NCBI RefSeq assembly: GCF_027497215.1
Contig: NZ_CP114904.1
Span: 6,044,501 to 6,108,500 of the forward strand
Length of the DNA stretch: 64,000 nt
From: Micromonospora sp. WMMD812
GTDB taxonomy: Bacteria; Actinomycetota; Actinomycetes; Mycobacteriales; Micromonosporaceae
Direction: 5' to 3'
The stretch's first letter is position 1. Each line of letters begins with the position of its first letter. This document shows, in pieces, positions 9,017 through 18,468 of this stretch. A program made the position numbers and the translations under genes. The notes beneath the pieces are model-generated. The model made no database searches. It saw nothing but the letters and a program-made list of their open reading frames with translations, and was not told where the DNA came from.

Positions 9017-9087
9017 TCCGGCCGTGCGCCTGATCGGGCCTCACGCCTGATGCGGCCTCGTCGTCCCGGCTGGCTCCTGATCCGGCC
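9012..9087. repeat. Four short direct repeats downstream of dnaJ
   Basis: CCTGATSSGGCC occurs at 9012, 9029, 9046 and 9076 (spacing 17, 17, 30). The first copy contains the dnaJ stop codon. This is probably local duplication; no clear hairpin was found. Confidence 0.6.
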
Positions 9088-9128
9088 TCGCCGCCCCGGC
9101 CGGTGCCGGGGCGGCTAGCCTGTTGATC

Positions 9129-9863
9129 GTGTCCGCCCCGCTCTTCCTGGTCGAGTCGCTGCCCGCCACCGACTCGCTGACCCTCGGCGGGCCCGAGGGG
9201 CACCACGCGGCGACCGTGCAGCGGTTGCGGGTGGGCGAGGAGTTGCTGCTCGCCGACGGCCGGGGCGGCACCGCCACCGCCGTGGTCACCGCCGTCGGCC
9301 GGGGCAGCCTGGAACTCGACGTCACCTCCCGGGGGTACGCGGACGCGCCCGTCCCGCGCCTGGTGGTGGTGCAGGGCATCGCCAAGGGCGACCGGGGCGA
9401 GCTGGCGGTGCAGGCGATGACCGAGGTCGGGGTGGACGAGATCGTGCCGTGGGCGGCGTCCCGCTCGGTGGCGCAGTGGCGGGGCGACCGGGGCGTACGG
9501 GCCCGGGAGAAGTGGGTCGGGACCGCCCGGGAGGCGGCGAAGCAGGCCCGCCGCCCCTGGCTGCCGGTGGTGGCCGGCGCCCCGGACGAGTCGACCGCAC
9601 GGGTGGCCCGCCGGATCGCCGGGGCCGCCGCCGCGTTCGTGCTGCACGAGGAGGCCGAGGCCCGGCTGACCACGGAGGACCTGCCCGAGGGCGGCGAGAT
9701 CGTGCTGGTCGTCGGACCGGAGGGCGGCATCGCCCCGGCGGAGCTGGACGCCTTCGCCGAGGCCGGCGCCCGACCGGTCCGCCTGGGCCCGTCCGTCCTC
9801 CGCACCTCCACCGCCGGCGTCGCCGCCCTGACGGTCCTGGCCACCCGCCTACACCGCTGGTAA
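9129..9863 (+). CDS. rsmE: 16S rRNA (uracil-1498-N3)-methyltransferase RsmE
   Basis: A 244-residue SPOUT-family enzyme that methylates N3 of U1498 in 16S rRNA. An N-terminal PUA-like domain (about 1-75; GPEGHHAATVQRLRVGEE) precedes the knotted SAM-binding domain, with VVGPEGGIAPAELDAF and the ending LRTSTAGVAALTVLA that form the trefoil knot. GTG at 9129 is chosen because TAGCCT (9116-9121) is 7 bases upstream; TTG at 9123 is an alternative. The position after dnaJ is conserved in many Gram-positive bacteria. Confidence 0.94.
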   Translation: MSAPLFLVESLPATDSLTLGGPEGHHAATVQRLRVGEELLLADGRGGTATAVVTAVGRGSLELDVTSRGYADAPVPRLVVVQGIAKGDRGELAVQAMTEVGVDEIVPWAASRSVAQWRGDRGVRAREKWVGTAREAAKQARRPWLPVVAGAPDESTARVARRIAGAAAAFVLHEEAEARLTTEDLPEGGEIVLVVGPEGGIAPAELDAFAEAGARPVRLGPSVLRTSTAGVAALTVLATRLHRW

Positions 9864-9897
9864 CCCGCCGCCCCCGCCCGCCCCGTCCCCGCCCGGG

Positions 9898-9970
9898 TCG
9901 ATCATGCAGTTGTGGTGCCGCACAAAAGGGGCGTAACGCGAGTTCTTGGGCACCACAAGTGCATGATCGA
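9898..9970. repeat. Palindromic intergenic element, copy a
   Basis: Arms 9898-9919 and 9949-9970 are 22 bases each with one mismatch, around a 29-base loop. The ends read TCGATCATGC. It lies between converging rsmE and SDR genes and could terminate both. It belongs to a family with similar ends at 21.4, 29.8 and 44.9 kb. Confidence 0.8.
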
Positions 9971-9993
9971 CAGGAGCGGGGGTCGGGCGGGGG

Positions 9994-10767
9994 TCAGCTG
10001 CGGAGGTAGGAGGCGCCGTTGAGGTCGACGATGGTGCCGGAGGCCCATTCCGCCTCCGGTGAGGCGAGCCAGTGCACCGCCGCCGCGATCTCCTCGGGGC
10101 GGGCGACCCGGTTGAACGGGCTCTGCGCCCGCACGGCCGCGCCGCGTTCGGCCTTCAGGTGCTCGTTGGTCATGTCGGTCTCGACGAACCCGGGCGCCAC
10201 GGTGGCCACCGCGATGCCGTACGGGGCCAGCGCCACCGCCAGCGACTGCCCGAGCGCGTTCAGGCCCGCCTTGCTCGCCCCGTACGCCGGGTTGGCCGGC
10301 TCGCCCCGGAACGCGCCGCGCGAGGAGACGTTGACGATCCGCCCGCCCCGGTCACGCATGTGCTGGGCGGCGCACCACGTGGCGTTGGCCGCGCCGAACA
10401 GGTTGGTGTCCAGCACCTCCCGCCAGCGCTGCCGCCACTGCGCGTAGGAGCTCCCGAAGACCGGGTGCGGCGGGTCGGCCGGCCCGAACACGCCCGCGTT
10501 GTTCACCAGCACGTCGAGCCCGCCCAGCCGCTCGGCGGCCTCGTCCACCATCGCCTGGACCGCGTCCGGGTCGGCGAGGTCGGCCCGGACCACCACGTGC
10601 CCGTCGCCGGGCAGCTGCGCCCGCAGCTCCTCGGCCAGCGCCGCCGAGTCCCGGTGGTGGATGGCCACCCGGTCCCCGCCGGCCGCGAAGGCCTTGACCA
10701 CCGCCCGCCCGATGCCGCGCGAGCCCCCCGTCACCAGTACCGCCCGTGAAATCACGCGCGCCATCAT
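9994..10767 (-). CDS. Short-chain dehydrogenase/reductase (SDR)
   Basis: A 257-residue classical SDR, probably a soluble NAD(P)H-dependent oxidoreductase resembling 3-oxoacyl-ACP reductases. The cofactor loop TGGSRGIG is at 13-20 and NNAG at 89-92. The catalytic residues are S149, Y162 and K166 (YGASK). The ending GTIVDLNGA replaces the usual VDGG. Two adjacent ATGs (10767 and 10764) are possible starts. It diverges from the HIT gene with a 55-base gap. The substrate is unknown. Confidence 0.9.
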   Translation of the reverse strand: MMARVISRAVLVTGGSRGIGRAVVKAFAAGGDRVAIHHRDSAALAEELRAQLPGDGHVVVRADLADPDAVQAMVDEAAERLGGLDVLVNNAGVFGPADPPHPVFGSSYAQWRQRWREVLDTNLFGAANATWCAAQHMRDRGGRIVNVSSRGAFRGEPANPAYGASKAGLNALGQSLAVALAPYGIAVATVAPGFVETDMTNEHLKAERGAAVRAQSPFNRVARPEEIAAAVHWLASPEAEWASGTIVDLNGASYLRS

Positions 10768-10822
10768 GCCGGAGCCGCCCGGTCTCGCCCACCGGCCCCC
10801 GGCTGCGGCTTAGCATGCCCCG

Positions 10823-11182
10823 ATGGGAACCGACTGCCTGTTCTGTCGAATCGTCGCCGGGGAGATCCCGGCCACCGTCGTCCGGGAGACCCCGACCACC
10901 CTCGCCTTCCGGGACATCGGCCCGAAGGCGCCGGTGCACGTGCTGGTCATCCCCAAGGAGCACTACGCGGACGTCGCCACGCTCGCCCAGGGCGACCCGG
11001 TCCTGGCCGGCGAGGTGCTGGCCACGGCCGCCGCGGTGGCCGAGGACGAGGGGCTGCTCGGCGACGGCTTCCGGCTGATGTTCAACACCGGTGCGTACGG
11101 CGGCCAGGAGGTGTTCCACGCGCACGCCCACCTGCTCGGCGGCGCGCCGCTCGGCCCGATGCTGGCCCGGGACCTCGCGTGA
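10823..11182 (+). CDS. HIT family protein (Hint-like nucleotide hydrolase)
   Basis: A 119-residue protein, the usual length for the histidine-triad family, which hydrolyses AMP-linked substrates. The triad is H99, H101 and H103 in VFHAHAHLLGG. C5 and C8 in the N-terminal CLFC match the metal-site cysteines of Hint proteins. ATG at 10823 follows TAGCAT (10811-10816) by 6 bases, so it is likely leaderless. The stop overlaps the start of the serine hydrolase gene by 4 bases, so the two are translationally coupled. In many actinobacteria this HIT gene sits upstream of phoH, as here with one gene between. Confidence 0.93.
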   Translation: MGTDCLFCRIVAGEIPATVVRETPTTLAFRDIGPKAPVHVLVIPKEHYADVATLAQGDPVLAGEVLATAAAVAEDEGLLGDGFRLMFNTGAYGGQEVFHAHAHLLGGAPLGPMLARDLA

Positions 11183-12555
11183 CCCAGGTGACGGACCGGC
11201 TCGGCCGGATGGTGCGCCGCGTCCAGGCGCAGGCCCGGGTTCCGGCCGTCTCGGCGGCGCTGCACCGGGCCGACCGGCCGCTGTGGACCTGCGCGGTCGG
11301 CTGGACCGGCAACGACACCGCGCTCGACCCGCAGACGCGGTTCCGGATCGGCTCGGTCACCAAGACCTTCACCGCGGTGCTGACCCTGCAGTGCCGCGAC
11401 GACGGCCTGCTCGACCTCGACGACCCGGTCGGCCGGCACCTGGACCTGCCGGCGCACGGCGAGTTGACCGTGCGCCGGCTGCTCTCGCACACCGCCGGCC
11501 TGCAACGCGAGCCGTACGGCGACGTGTGGGACACGCTGCGCGCGCCGGACGCCGAGCAGCTCCTGGCCGACCTGGCCCGGGCGGAGCGGGTGCTGCCGCC
11601 GGGCCGTCGCTACCACTACTCCAACCTGGGCATGGCGCTGCTCGGCCGGCTCGTCGCGGAGCTGCGCGGCGGCACCTGGGCTGAGGTGCTCACCGATCGG
11701 GTGCTCATCCCGTTGGGGCTGACCACCACCACGGTCACCCCCGGCCCGCGGGCCGCCACCGGGTTCCTGGTCGACGCGTACTCCGACGAGGCGCACCCGG
11801 AGCCGCCGACCGACTTCGGCGCGGTCGGCCCGGCCGCCCAGCTCTGGAGCACCGCCGGGGACATGGCCCGCTGGGCGGCCTTCCTGGCGGACCCGGCGGC
11901 CCTCGACGCGACCGGCGCGGTGCTCGCGCCGGCCACCCTCGACGAGATGCGCTGGCCGGTGACGGTGACCGACGAGACGCTCTGGGGCGGCGGCTTCGGG
12001 CTCGGCCTGATCCTGGTCCCGCAGGGCGGCCGGGTGATGCACGTGGGGCACGACGGCGCCATGCCGGGCTTCCTGGCCGGGGTGTACGGCCGGCGCGGCG
12101 GGGAGGGCACACCGGCCGCGATGGGGTGCGCGGTGCTCGTCTCCTCCGGCACCGCGTCCGAGGCCCTCGACCTGCCGCACCGGCTGCTCGCCGCCGCGGT
12201 CGAGCACGATCCGGCGGAGATCGAGCCGTGGCGGCCGGGCCCGCCCGCCCCGGAGTCGCTGCGCGGCCTGCTGGGCCGCTGGTGGGGAGAGGGGTACGAG
12301 TACGCCTTCTCCTGGCACGACGGGGCGCTGCGGGCTCGCGGCGCGGACGACCCGGCCGGCAAGCCGCCGGCGGTGTTCGCGCCGGTGCCCGACCGGCCGG
12401 ACGTGTTCCGCGTGGTCTCCGGCCGGGAGGTGGGCGAGCTGCTGCGGTTGACCCGGGACTCCGACGGCACCGTGGTCCGGATGCACTGGGCCACCTACCG
12501 GTTCACCCGCCACCAGGAGACCTTCGACCGGTACGACTTCCGCGCGGGCGGCTGA
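11179..12555 (+). CDS. Serine hydrolase, class C beta-lactamase family
   Basis: 458 residues of the beta-lactamase/transpeptidase-like (beta-lactamase class C, PBP4*) family. The nucleophile motif is S59-V-T-K62 (FRIGSVTKTF), and the second motif is Y147-S-N149. A late HDGAMPG segment (about 293-299) plays the KTG-like role. No signal peptide is visible, so a cytoplasmic esterase or D-amino-acid peptidase is more likely than a secreted lactamase. Residues after about 350 form an extra C-terminal beta domain typical of this group. The GTG start overlaps the HIT stop (GTGA), indicating an operon. Confidence 0.85.
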   Translation: MTQVTDRLGRMVRRVQAQARVPAVSAALHRADRPLWTCAVGWTGNDTALDPQTRFRIGSVTKTFTAVLTLQCRDDGLLDLDDPVGRHLDLPAHGELTVRRLLSHTAGLQREPYGDVWDTLRAPDAEQLLADLARAERVLPPGRRYHYSNLGMALLGRLVAELRGGTWAEVLTDRVLIPLGLTTTTVTPGPRAATGFLVDAYSDEAHPEPPTDFGAVGPAAQLWSTAGDMARWAAFLADPAALDATGAVLAPATLDEMRWPVTVTDETLWGGGFGLGLILVPQGGRVMHVGHDGAMPGFLAGVYGRRGGEGTPAAMGCAVLVSSGTASEALDLPHRLLAAAVEHDPAEIEPWRPGPPAPESLRGLLGRWWGEGYEYAFSWHDGALRARGADDPAGKPPAVFAPVPDRPDVFRVVSGREVGELLRLTRDSDGTVVRMHWATYRFTRHQETFDRYDFRAGG

Positions 12556-12810
12556 CCCGCGCGACTGACCTCGGCGTGCGCGGGTCGGGGGACGACTCCG
12601 GCCCGCACCCCGGACGACCCCGGCCCCGGCGGGTGGATTCGGCCGGTTCATCCCGTATCGGGGCCGGTCGTCGGCCGGGTCCGGGGCGGGGAAATGCGCA
12701 CGGTGCCGGCGGTGTTGAACCGATACGATGGGTGGAACGTCCGTACGCCGCGCCACCAGGGCCGGCGCCGAGATCGAGAGCAGGTGGCACAGGGCCCCTC
12801 GGCCCGACCT

Positions 12811-13869
<1,059 letters not shown>

Positions 13870-13884
13870 ATCAGGGGAATCCAG

Positions 13885-14358
13885 TTGTCCATCGAGATCG
13901 CCAACGAGTCCGGTGTCGAGGTCGACACCGACGCCGTGCTCGCCGTCGCCCGGCACGCTCTCGACGAGATGGGGGTCAACCCACTCGCCGAGCTCTCCGT
14001 GCTGCTGGTCGACATCGACTACATGACCGAGCTCAACCACCGCTGGATGGGTGGTGACGGGCCGACCGACGTGCTCGCCTTCCCCATGGACGAGGGCAGC
14101 GTGGATCACGGGCCGGGCGAGACCGCCCCGGCCGGCGGGGAGCCCGCCCTGCTCGGTGACATCGTGCTCTGCCCCGAGGTGGCGGCCAAGCAGGCGGCGA
14201 CCGCCGGCCACTCCGCCGCCGACGAGCTGCACCTGCTCACCGTGCACGGGGTGCTGCACCTGCTCGGCTACGACCACGCCGAGCCGGAGGAGGAGCGTGA
14301 GATGTTCGCCCTCCAGGCCCGACTGCTGTCCAACTGGCGGTCGAGCCGGTCCCAGTGA
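13885..14358 (+). CDS. ybeY: Endoribonuclease YbeY
   Basis: A 157-residue zinc-dependent endoribonuclease for 16S rRNA 3' maturation and ribosome quality control. The zinc ligands H121, H125 and H131 lie in the signature [11 protein letters not shown]. The start is TTG, with GGGGA about 8 bases upstream. The stop TGA overlaps the next start (TGATG), so the downstream CNNM/CBS gene is translationally coupled, as in mycobacteria. Confidence 0.96.
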   Translation: MSIEIANESGVEVDTDAVLAVARHALDEMGVNPLAELSVLLVDIDYMTELNHRWMGGDGPTDVLAFPMDEGSVDHGPGETAPAGGEPALLGDIVLCPEVAAKQAATAGHSAADELHLLTVHGVLHLLGYDHAEPEEEREMFALQARLLSNWRSSRSQ

Positions 14359-15746
14359 TGTCCGTCCAGGCGTCCGCCGCCGCCACCGCCGGCCTACCCG
14401 ATCTGCAGCTGCTCGTCTTCGCCGCCGGGCTGGTGGTGCTCGCCGGGCTGATCGCGATGACCGAGGCGGCGCTCGCCGCGGTCTCGCCGGCCCGGGCCGC
14501 CGAACTGGCCCGCGACGGCGCCCGCGGCGCCCGTGCGCTCCAGGCCCTCGCCGGCGACGTGGTCCGCCACCTCAACCTGCTCCTGTTGCTGCGGTTGCTC
14601 GCCGAGCTGACCGCCACCACCCTGGTGGCTCTCGTCGCGGTGGACACCTTCGGCGCCGGCTGGCGCGCGGCGCTGGTCACCGCCGGCGCGATGACCGTGG
14701 TCAGCTTCGTGGTGGTCGGGGTCGCTCCGCGTACCCTGGGCCGGCAGCACGCCTACCCGGTGGGCCGGGCGGTGGCCCCGCTCGTCCGCTGGTTGGGGCG
14801 GGCGCTCAACCCGCTCGCCTCGCTGCTGATCCTGATCGGCAACGCGGTCACGCCGGGGCGCGGTTTCCGGGAGGGCCCGTTCGCCACCCAGGTGGAGCTG
14901 CGTGAGCTGGTCGACCTGGCCGAGCAGCGTGGTGTCGTGGAGCACGGCGAGCGGCAGATGATCCACTCGGTCTTCGCTCTCGGCGACACCATCGCCCGCG
15001 AGGTGATGGTGCCGCGCACCGAGATGGTGTGGATAGAGGAGAACAAGACGCTGTCCCAGGCGTTGGCGCTCTTCCTGCGCTCCGGCTTCTCCCGGATCCC
15101 GGTGATCGGCGCGAGCGTCGACGACGTGCTGGGCGTGCTCTACCTGAAGGACCTGATCCGGCGGGTGCGTGGCGACGACGGGGCGGCCGAGCTGCTGCCG
15201 GTGGCCGAGCTGATGCGGCCGGCGACCTTCGTGCCGGAGTCCAAGCCGGTCGACGACCTGCTCTCCGAGATGCAGGCGGCCCGCAACCACCTGGTCATCG
15301 TCGTCGACGAGTACGGCGGGACCGGCGGCCTGGTCACGATCGAGGACATCCTGGAGGAGATCGTCGGCGAGATCACCGACGAGTACGATGTCGAGCGCCC
15401 GCCGGTCGAACGGCTGGCGGACGGTTCGGTGCGCGTCACCGCCCGGCTCCCGGTCGAGGACCTGGGCGAGCTGTTCGACACCGAACTCCCCACCGACGAG
15501 GTGGAGACGGTCGGTGGCCTGCTGGCCCAGACGTTGGGCCGGGTGCCGATCCCGGGCGCGCGGGTCGAGATGGCCGGCCTCCGGCTGATCGCCGAGGGCA
15601 CCACCGGCCGGCGCAACCGGATCGACACGGTGCTCGTGAGCCGGGTCGAGCCGACCGACGAGCAGGACAGCGCGGGGCGCGGCGAGCACGCCGGGTCCCG
15701 CAACAGCCAGACCAGAGTCGAGGAGAGGCAACCCGCCGATGCCTGA
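14358..15746 (+). CDS. CNNM/CBS-domain membrane protein (CorC/HlyC family)
   Basis: 462 residues. The N-terminal DUF21/CNNM domain (about 10-185) has several transmembrane helices. A CBS pair follows (about 215-330; IAREVMVPRTEM and ARNHLVIVVDEYGGTGGLVT), then a C-terminal CorC_HlyC domain (about 345-430). Family members are implicated in magnesium or cobalt export. Older haemolysin names are historical. The ATG overlaps the ybeY stop by one base, and its own stop overlaps the next gene by 8 bases, within a compact phoH-to-era operon. Confidence 0.92.
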   Translation: MSVQASAAATAGLPDLQLLVFAAGLVVLAGLIAMTEAALAAVSPARAAELARDGARGARALQALAGDVVRHLNLLLLLRLLAELTATTLVALVAVDTFGAGWRAALVTAGAMTVVSFVVVGVAPRTLGRQHAYPVGRAVAPLVRWLGRALNPLASLLILIGNAVTPGRGFREGPFATQVELRELVDLAEQRGVVEHGERQMIHSVFALGDTIAREVMVPRTEMVWIEENKTLSQALALFLRSGFSRIPVIGASVDDVLGVLYLKDLIRRVRGDDGAAELLPVAELMRPATFVPESKPVDDLLSEMQAARNHLVIVVDEYGGTGGLVTIEDILEEIVGEITDEYDVERPPVERLADGSVRVTARLPVEDLGELFDTELPTDEVETVGGLLAQTLGRVPIPGARVEMAGLRLIAEGTTGRRNRIDTVLVSRVEPTDEQDSAGRGEHAGSRNSQTRVEERQPADA

Positions 15747-16125
15747 GTCGCCCGCCGTGCCCGCGGCCCGGCCCACCCCGTCCGCGCCGGTCGAGCTGAG
15801 CGCGGAGGACGGCAAGCTGGTCGTCCTGGCCCGGGGCGCCCGGGGCCGGGTGGGTGCCGTGGAGGGCGCGGCCGTCCGTGACCAGGACGGCCGGACGTAC
15901 GCGGCGGCGAGCGTCACGTTGCCGTCGCTGACGCTCACCGCGCTCCAACTGGCGGTCGCCTCGGCGGTGGCCGCCGGCGCGACCCGGCTGGAAGCCGCCG
16001 TGGTGGTGACCGAGGCCTCGACGCTGGACGGCGCCGGGCACGCCGCGGTCCGCGACCTCGCGGCCGACGCGCCGATCCACGTGGCCGCGCCGGACGGCAC
16101 CGTCCTCGGCACGGTGGTCGAGTGA
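15739..16125 (+). CDS. Degenerate cytidine-deaminase-like protein (Rv2365c position)
   Basis: A 128-residue conserved protein found between the CorC-like gene and era in actinobacteria, the place of M. tuberculosis Rv2365c. The overall pattern (strand, a helix at TLTALQLAVASAVAAGAT, strand) resembles cytidine deaminases. However, the protein contains no cysteine at all and lacks the HAE and PCxxC zinc motifs, so deamination is not expected. It overlaps both neighbours (8 bases upstream, 4 downstream), so it is co-translated with the operon. A structural or regulatory role is possible; function is unknown. Confidence 0.8.
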   Translation: MPESPAVPAARPTPSAPVELSAEDGKLVVLARGARGRVGAVEGAAVRDQDGRTYAAASVTLPSLTLTALQLAVASAVAAGATRLEAAVVVTEASTLDGAGHAAVRDLAADAPIHVAAPDGTVLGTVVE

Positions 16126-17030
16126 GCGGGCCCGTGCCGGATCCGGATCAGCGTCCGTACCGGGCGGGCTTCGCCTGCTTCGTGGGGCGGCCCAACGCCG
16201 GCAAGTCGACACTCACCAACGCGATCGTCGGTCAGAAGATCGCCATCACCTCGAACAAGCCGCAGACCACCCGGCACGTCATCCGGGCCGTGCTGCACCG
16301 GCCCGAGTCGCAGCTCGTGCTCGTCGACACGCCGGGCCTGCACCGGCCCCGTACGCTGCTCGGTGAGCGGCTGAACGACCTGGTCCGGGAGACGTGGAGC
16401 GAGGTCGACGTGATCGGCCTCTGCATCCCGGCCAACGAGCCGGTCGGCCGGGGCGACCGGTTCATCACCGGCGAGCTGGCCAGCCTGAAGGCCACCGTGC
16501 TCGCCGTGGTCACCAAGACCGACCTGGTCGACCGGAGGCGGCTCGCCGAGCAGCTGCTCGCGGTCAGCGAGCTGGGCGAGTTCGCCGACGTGGTTCCGGT
16601 GAGCGCCGTCTCCGGGCACCAGGTGGACACGCTCGTCGACGTGATGACCGGGTACCTGCCGGAGTCCCCGCAGCTCTACCCGGACGACATGCTCACCGAC
16701 GACCCGGAGCAGGTGCTGGTCGCCGAGCTGATCCGGGAGGCGGCCCTGGAGGGGGTCCGGGACGAGTTGCCGCACTCCATCGCCGTGGTGGTGGAGGAGA
16801 TGATCCCCGAGGGGCAGCTCATGCGAATCTTCGCCGACGTGTACGTCGAGCGGCCCAGCCAGAAGGCGATCGTGATCGGTCACCGGGGTAGCCGGCTCAA
16901 GGCGGTCGGCACCGCCGCCCGTCAGCAGATCGAGGAGCTGCTCGGCACCCGGGTCTACCTCGACCTGCACGTCCGAGTGGCCAAGGACTGGCAGCGCGAC
17001 CCGAAGCAGCTGCGCAAGCTCGGTTTCTGA
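16122..17030 (+). CDS. era: GTPase Era
   Basis: A 302-residue Ras-like GTPase with a C-terminal KH domain that binds 16S rRNA during 30S assembly. G1 is GRPNAGKS (22-29), G3 is DTPG (69-72) and G4 is TKTD (131-134). The KH loop reads IGHRGSRLK, where many Era proteins have IGKGG. The GTG start overlaps the preceding stop (GTGA). It ends the phoH-era operon and is followed by a terminator hairpin. Confidence 0.97.
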   Translation: MSGPVPDPDQRPYRAGFACFVGRPNAGKSTLTNAIVGQKIAITSNKPQTTRHVIRAVLHRPESQLVLVDTPGLHRPRTLLGERLNDLVRETWSEVDVIGLCIPANEPVGRGDRFITGELASLKATVLAVVTKTDLVDRRRLAEQLLAVSELGEFADVVPVSAVSGHQVDTLVDVMTGYLPESPQLYPDDMLTDDPEQVLVAELIREAALEGVRDELPHSIAVVVEEMIPEGQLMRIFADVYVERPSQKAIVIGHRGSRLKAVGTAARQQIEELLGTRVYLDLHVRVAKDWQRDPKQLRKLGF

Positions 17031-17046
17031 CCGTTTCGTAGCGGTT

Positions 17047-17069
17047 CAGCCGGCGATATCCGCCGGCTG
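17047..17069 (+). terminator. Terminator after era
   Basis: A 9-bp perfect stem (CAGCCGGCG with CGCCGGCTG) around a 5-base loop, 17 bases after the era stop. A 15-base direct repeat, CGGCTGATCGGCATG, starts at 17064 and again at 17107. Confidence 0.7.
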
Positions 17070-17241
17070 ATCGGCATGCGCCGGTGCCGGTTCCGGGACA
17101 CCCGGTCGGCTGATCGGCATGGTCGGCCTCGGACGAACGTATGAGAAGGTTCACTTCTCGTTGGGGCGCCGGCCGTTTCGTCGCGGGGCGGCGGAGGGTA
17201 GAAGACATTCGCGCCCGTGCCCCCCACACAGATGCAGGCTG

Positions 17242-18468
17242 ATGCGAAACCGATACCTAGACCTGCTCAGGTTCCTGGCCATCGTTCGAGTCGTCGTCTA
17301 CCACGTCACCGGTTGGGCCGCGCTGACCCTCGTCTTCCCGGCCATGTCCATCATGTTCGCGTTGGCCGGCTCGCTGATGGCCGCCTCGCTGGAGCGGTCC
17401 GGCCCGGCGGCGGTGGTCCGCCGGCTGCGTCGCCTGCTGCCGTCCCTGTGGGTGCTGGCGGCCGTCTTCGTGCCGGCGATGCTGCTCACCGGGCTGCCGT
17501 TGACGCCCCGGGTGCTGCTCTGGCTCCTCCCCGTCTCCGACCCGCCCGCCAACCACTGGGGCGCGCTGGCGCTCAGCGTGATCTGGTACCTGCGCGACTA
17601 CCTGTGGTTCGTGCTCGCCTCGCCGGTCGCGTTCTGGCTGTTCCGTCGCGCCCCGCTGCCCACGCTGCTCGCCCCGTACGCCCTGCTGGCGGCGATCGAG
17701 TCGGGAATCTGGGCGTCGCCGCCCGGGGTGGCCCGGGAGTTCGGTCTGTACTTCGGGGCGTGGCTGCTCGGCTTCGCCCACCACGCCGGGATGCTGCGCC
17801 GGCTCGCCAACCGGGTGTTGGTGCCCGCCGCGCTCGTGCTCGCCGGTGCCGGCGGCGCCTGGATCGCCAGCCACCCCGGCCCCCGCGGGTACGACCTCAA
17901 CGACATCCACCTCGGCAACGCGCTCTGGTCGGCGGCGTTCGTCCTGGTCGTGCTGGGCAGGGGCCCGGCCGGCGCGGCCTGGATCGCGCGCAGCGCCCTG
18001 TTCGACCGCGCGGTGACCGTGCTGAACCGCCGCGCGCTCACCGTCTACCTCTGGCACATGCCGTTCGTGGTCGCGCTCACTCCTTTGGTCGACGTCGTGG
18101 GCTGGTCGCACCAGGATCCGCTCGGGCTGGCGATCCGCGTGCTGCTGGTCTTCGCGCTGGTGGGCGTGGTGACCCTGGCGGTGGGGTGGGTGGAGGACGT
18201 GGCCGCCCGCCGGCCGCCCGAACTCGTCCCCGGGGGCCGGCGCGGCGCCCGCCGCCCGGCGCCCGTGCCGGACGGCGTGCCGCCCGCCAGTCCACCGCCG
18301 GCCGGCGCGGCCGCCCGACCGGTGCCCGCCGGCGTCGCCGTGGGGCACGTGCGCCCGGACGATCCGCTCACCCCGGACGCGCGAGGGTACGGGTGGGCCG
18401 GCGGCCGCCCGTCGGTGCCGCGGCAGCGGGACGGCGCCCGCGGGTCGGCCCGGATCAGCGCTGGCTGA
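17242..18468 (+). CDS. Acyltransferase 3 family membrane protein
   Basis: A 408-residue integral membrane O-acyltransferase (OafA/YrhL type) that would acylate sugars or lipids at the cell surface. It opens with the family hallmark RNRYLDLLRFLAIVRVVVYH and has about ten hydrophobic segments to residue 320. Motifs include WYLRDYLWF and LTVYLWHMPFV. A Pro/Arg-rich cytosolic tail covers roughly 325-408. ATG at 17242 fits the family start; the ribosome binding site is weak. The 3' end overlaps the opposing lipoprotein gene by 14 bases. Confidence 0.88.
   Translation: MRNRYLDLLRFLAIVRVVVYHVTGWAALTLVFPAMSIMFALAGSLMAASLERSGPAAVVRRLRRLLPSLWVLAAVFVPAMLLTGLPLTPRVLLWLLPVSDPPANHWGALALSVIWYLRDYLWFVLASPVAFWLFRRAPLPTLLAPYALLAAIESGIWASPPGVAREFGLYFGAWLLGFAHHAGMLRRLANRVLVPAALVLAGAGGAWIASHPGPRGYDLNDIHLGNALWSAAFVLVVLGRGPAGAAWIARSALFDRAVTVLNRRALTVYLWHMPFVVALTPLVDVVGWSHQDPLGLAIRVLLVFALVGVVTLAVGWVEDVAARRPPELVPGGRRGARRPAPVPDGVPPASPPPAGAAARPVPAGVAVGHVRPDDPLTPDARGYGWAGGRPSVPRQRDGARGSARISAG

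Noticed and set aside
11179..12555. Antibiotic-resistance beta-lactamase
   Set aside because: There is an SxxK/YxN core but no signal peptide; the gene sits in a housekeeping context. A generic serine hydrolase is safer.
15739..16125. Active cytidine deaminase
   Set aside because: All zinc-binding cysteines and the catalytic HAE motif are missing.
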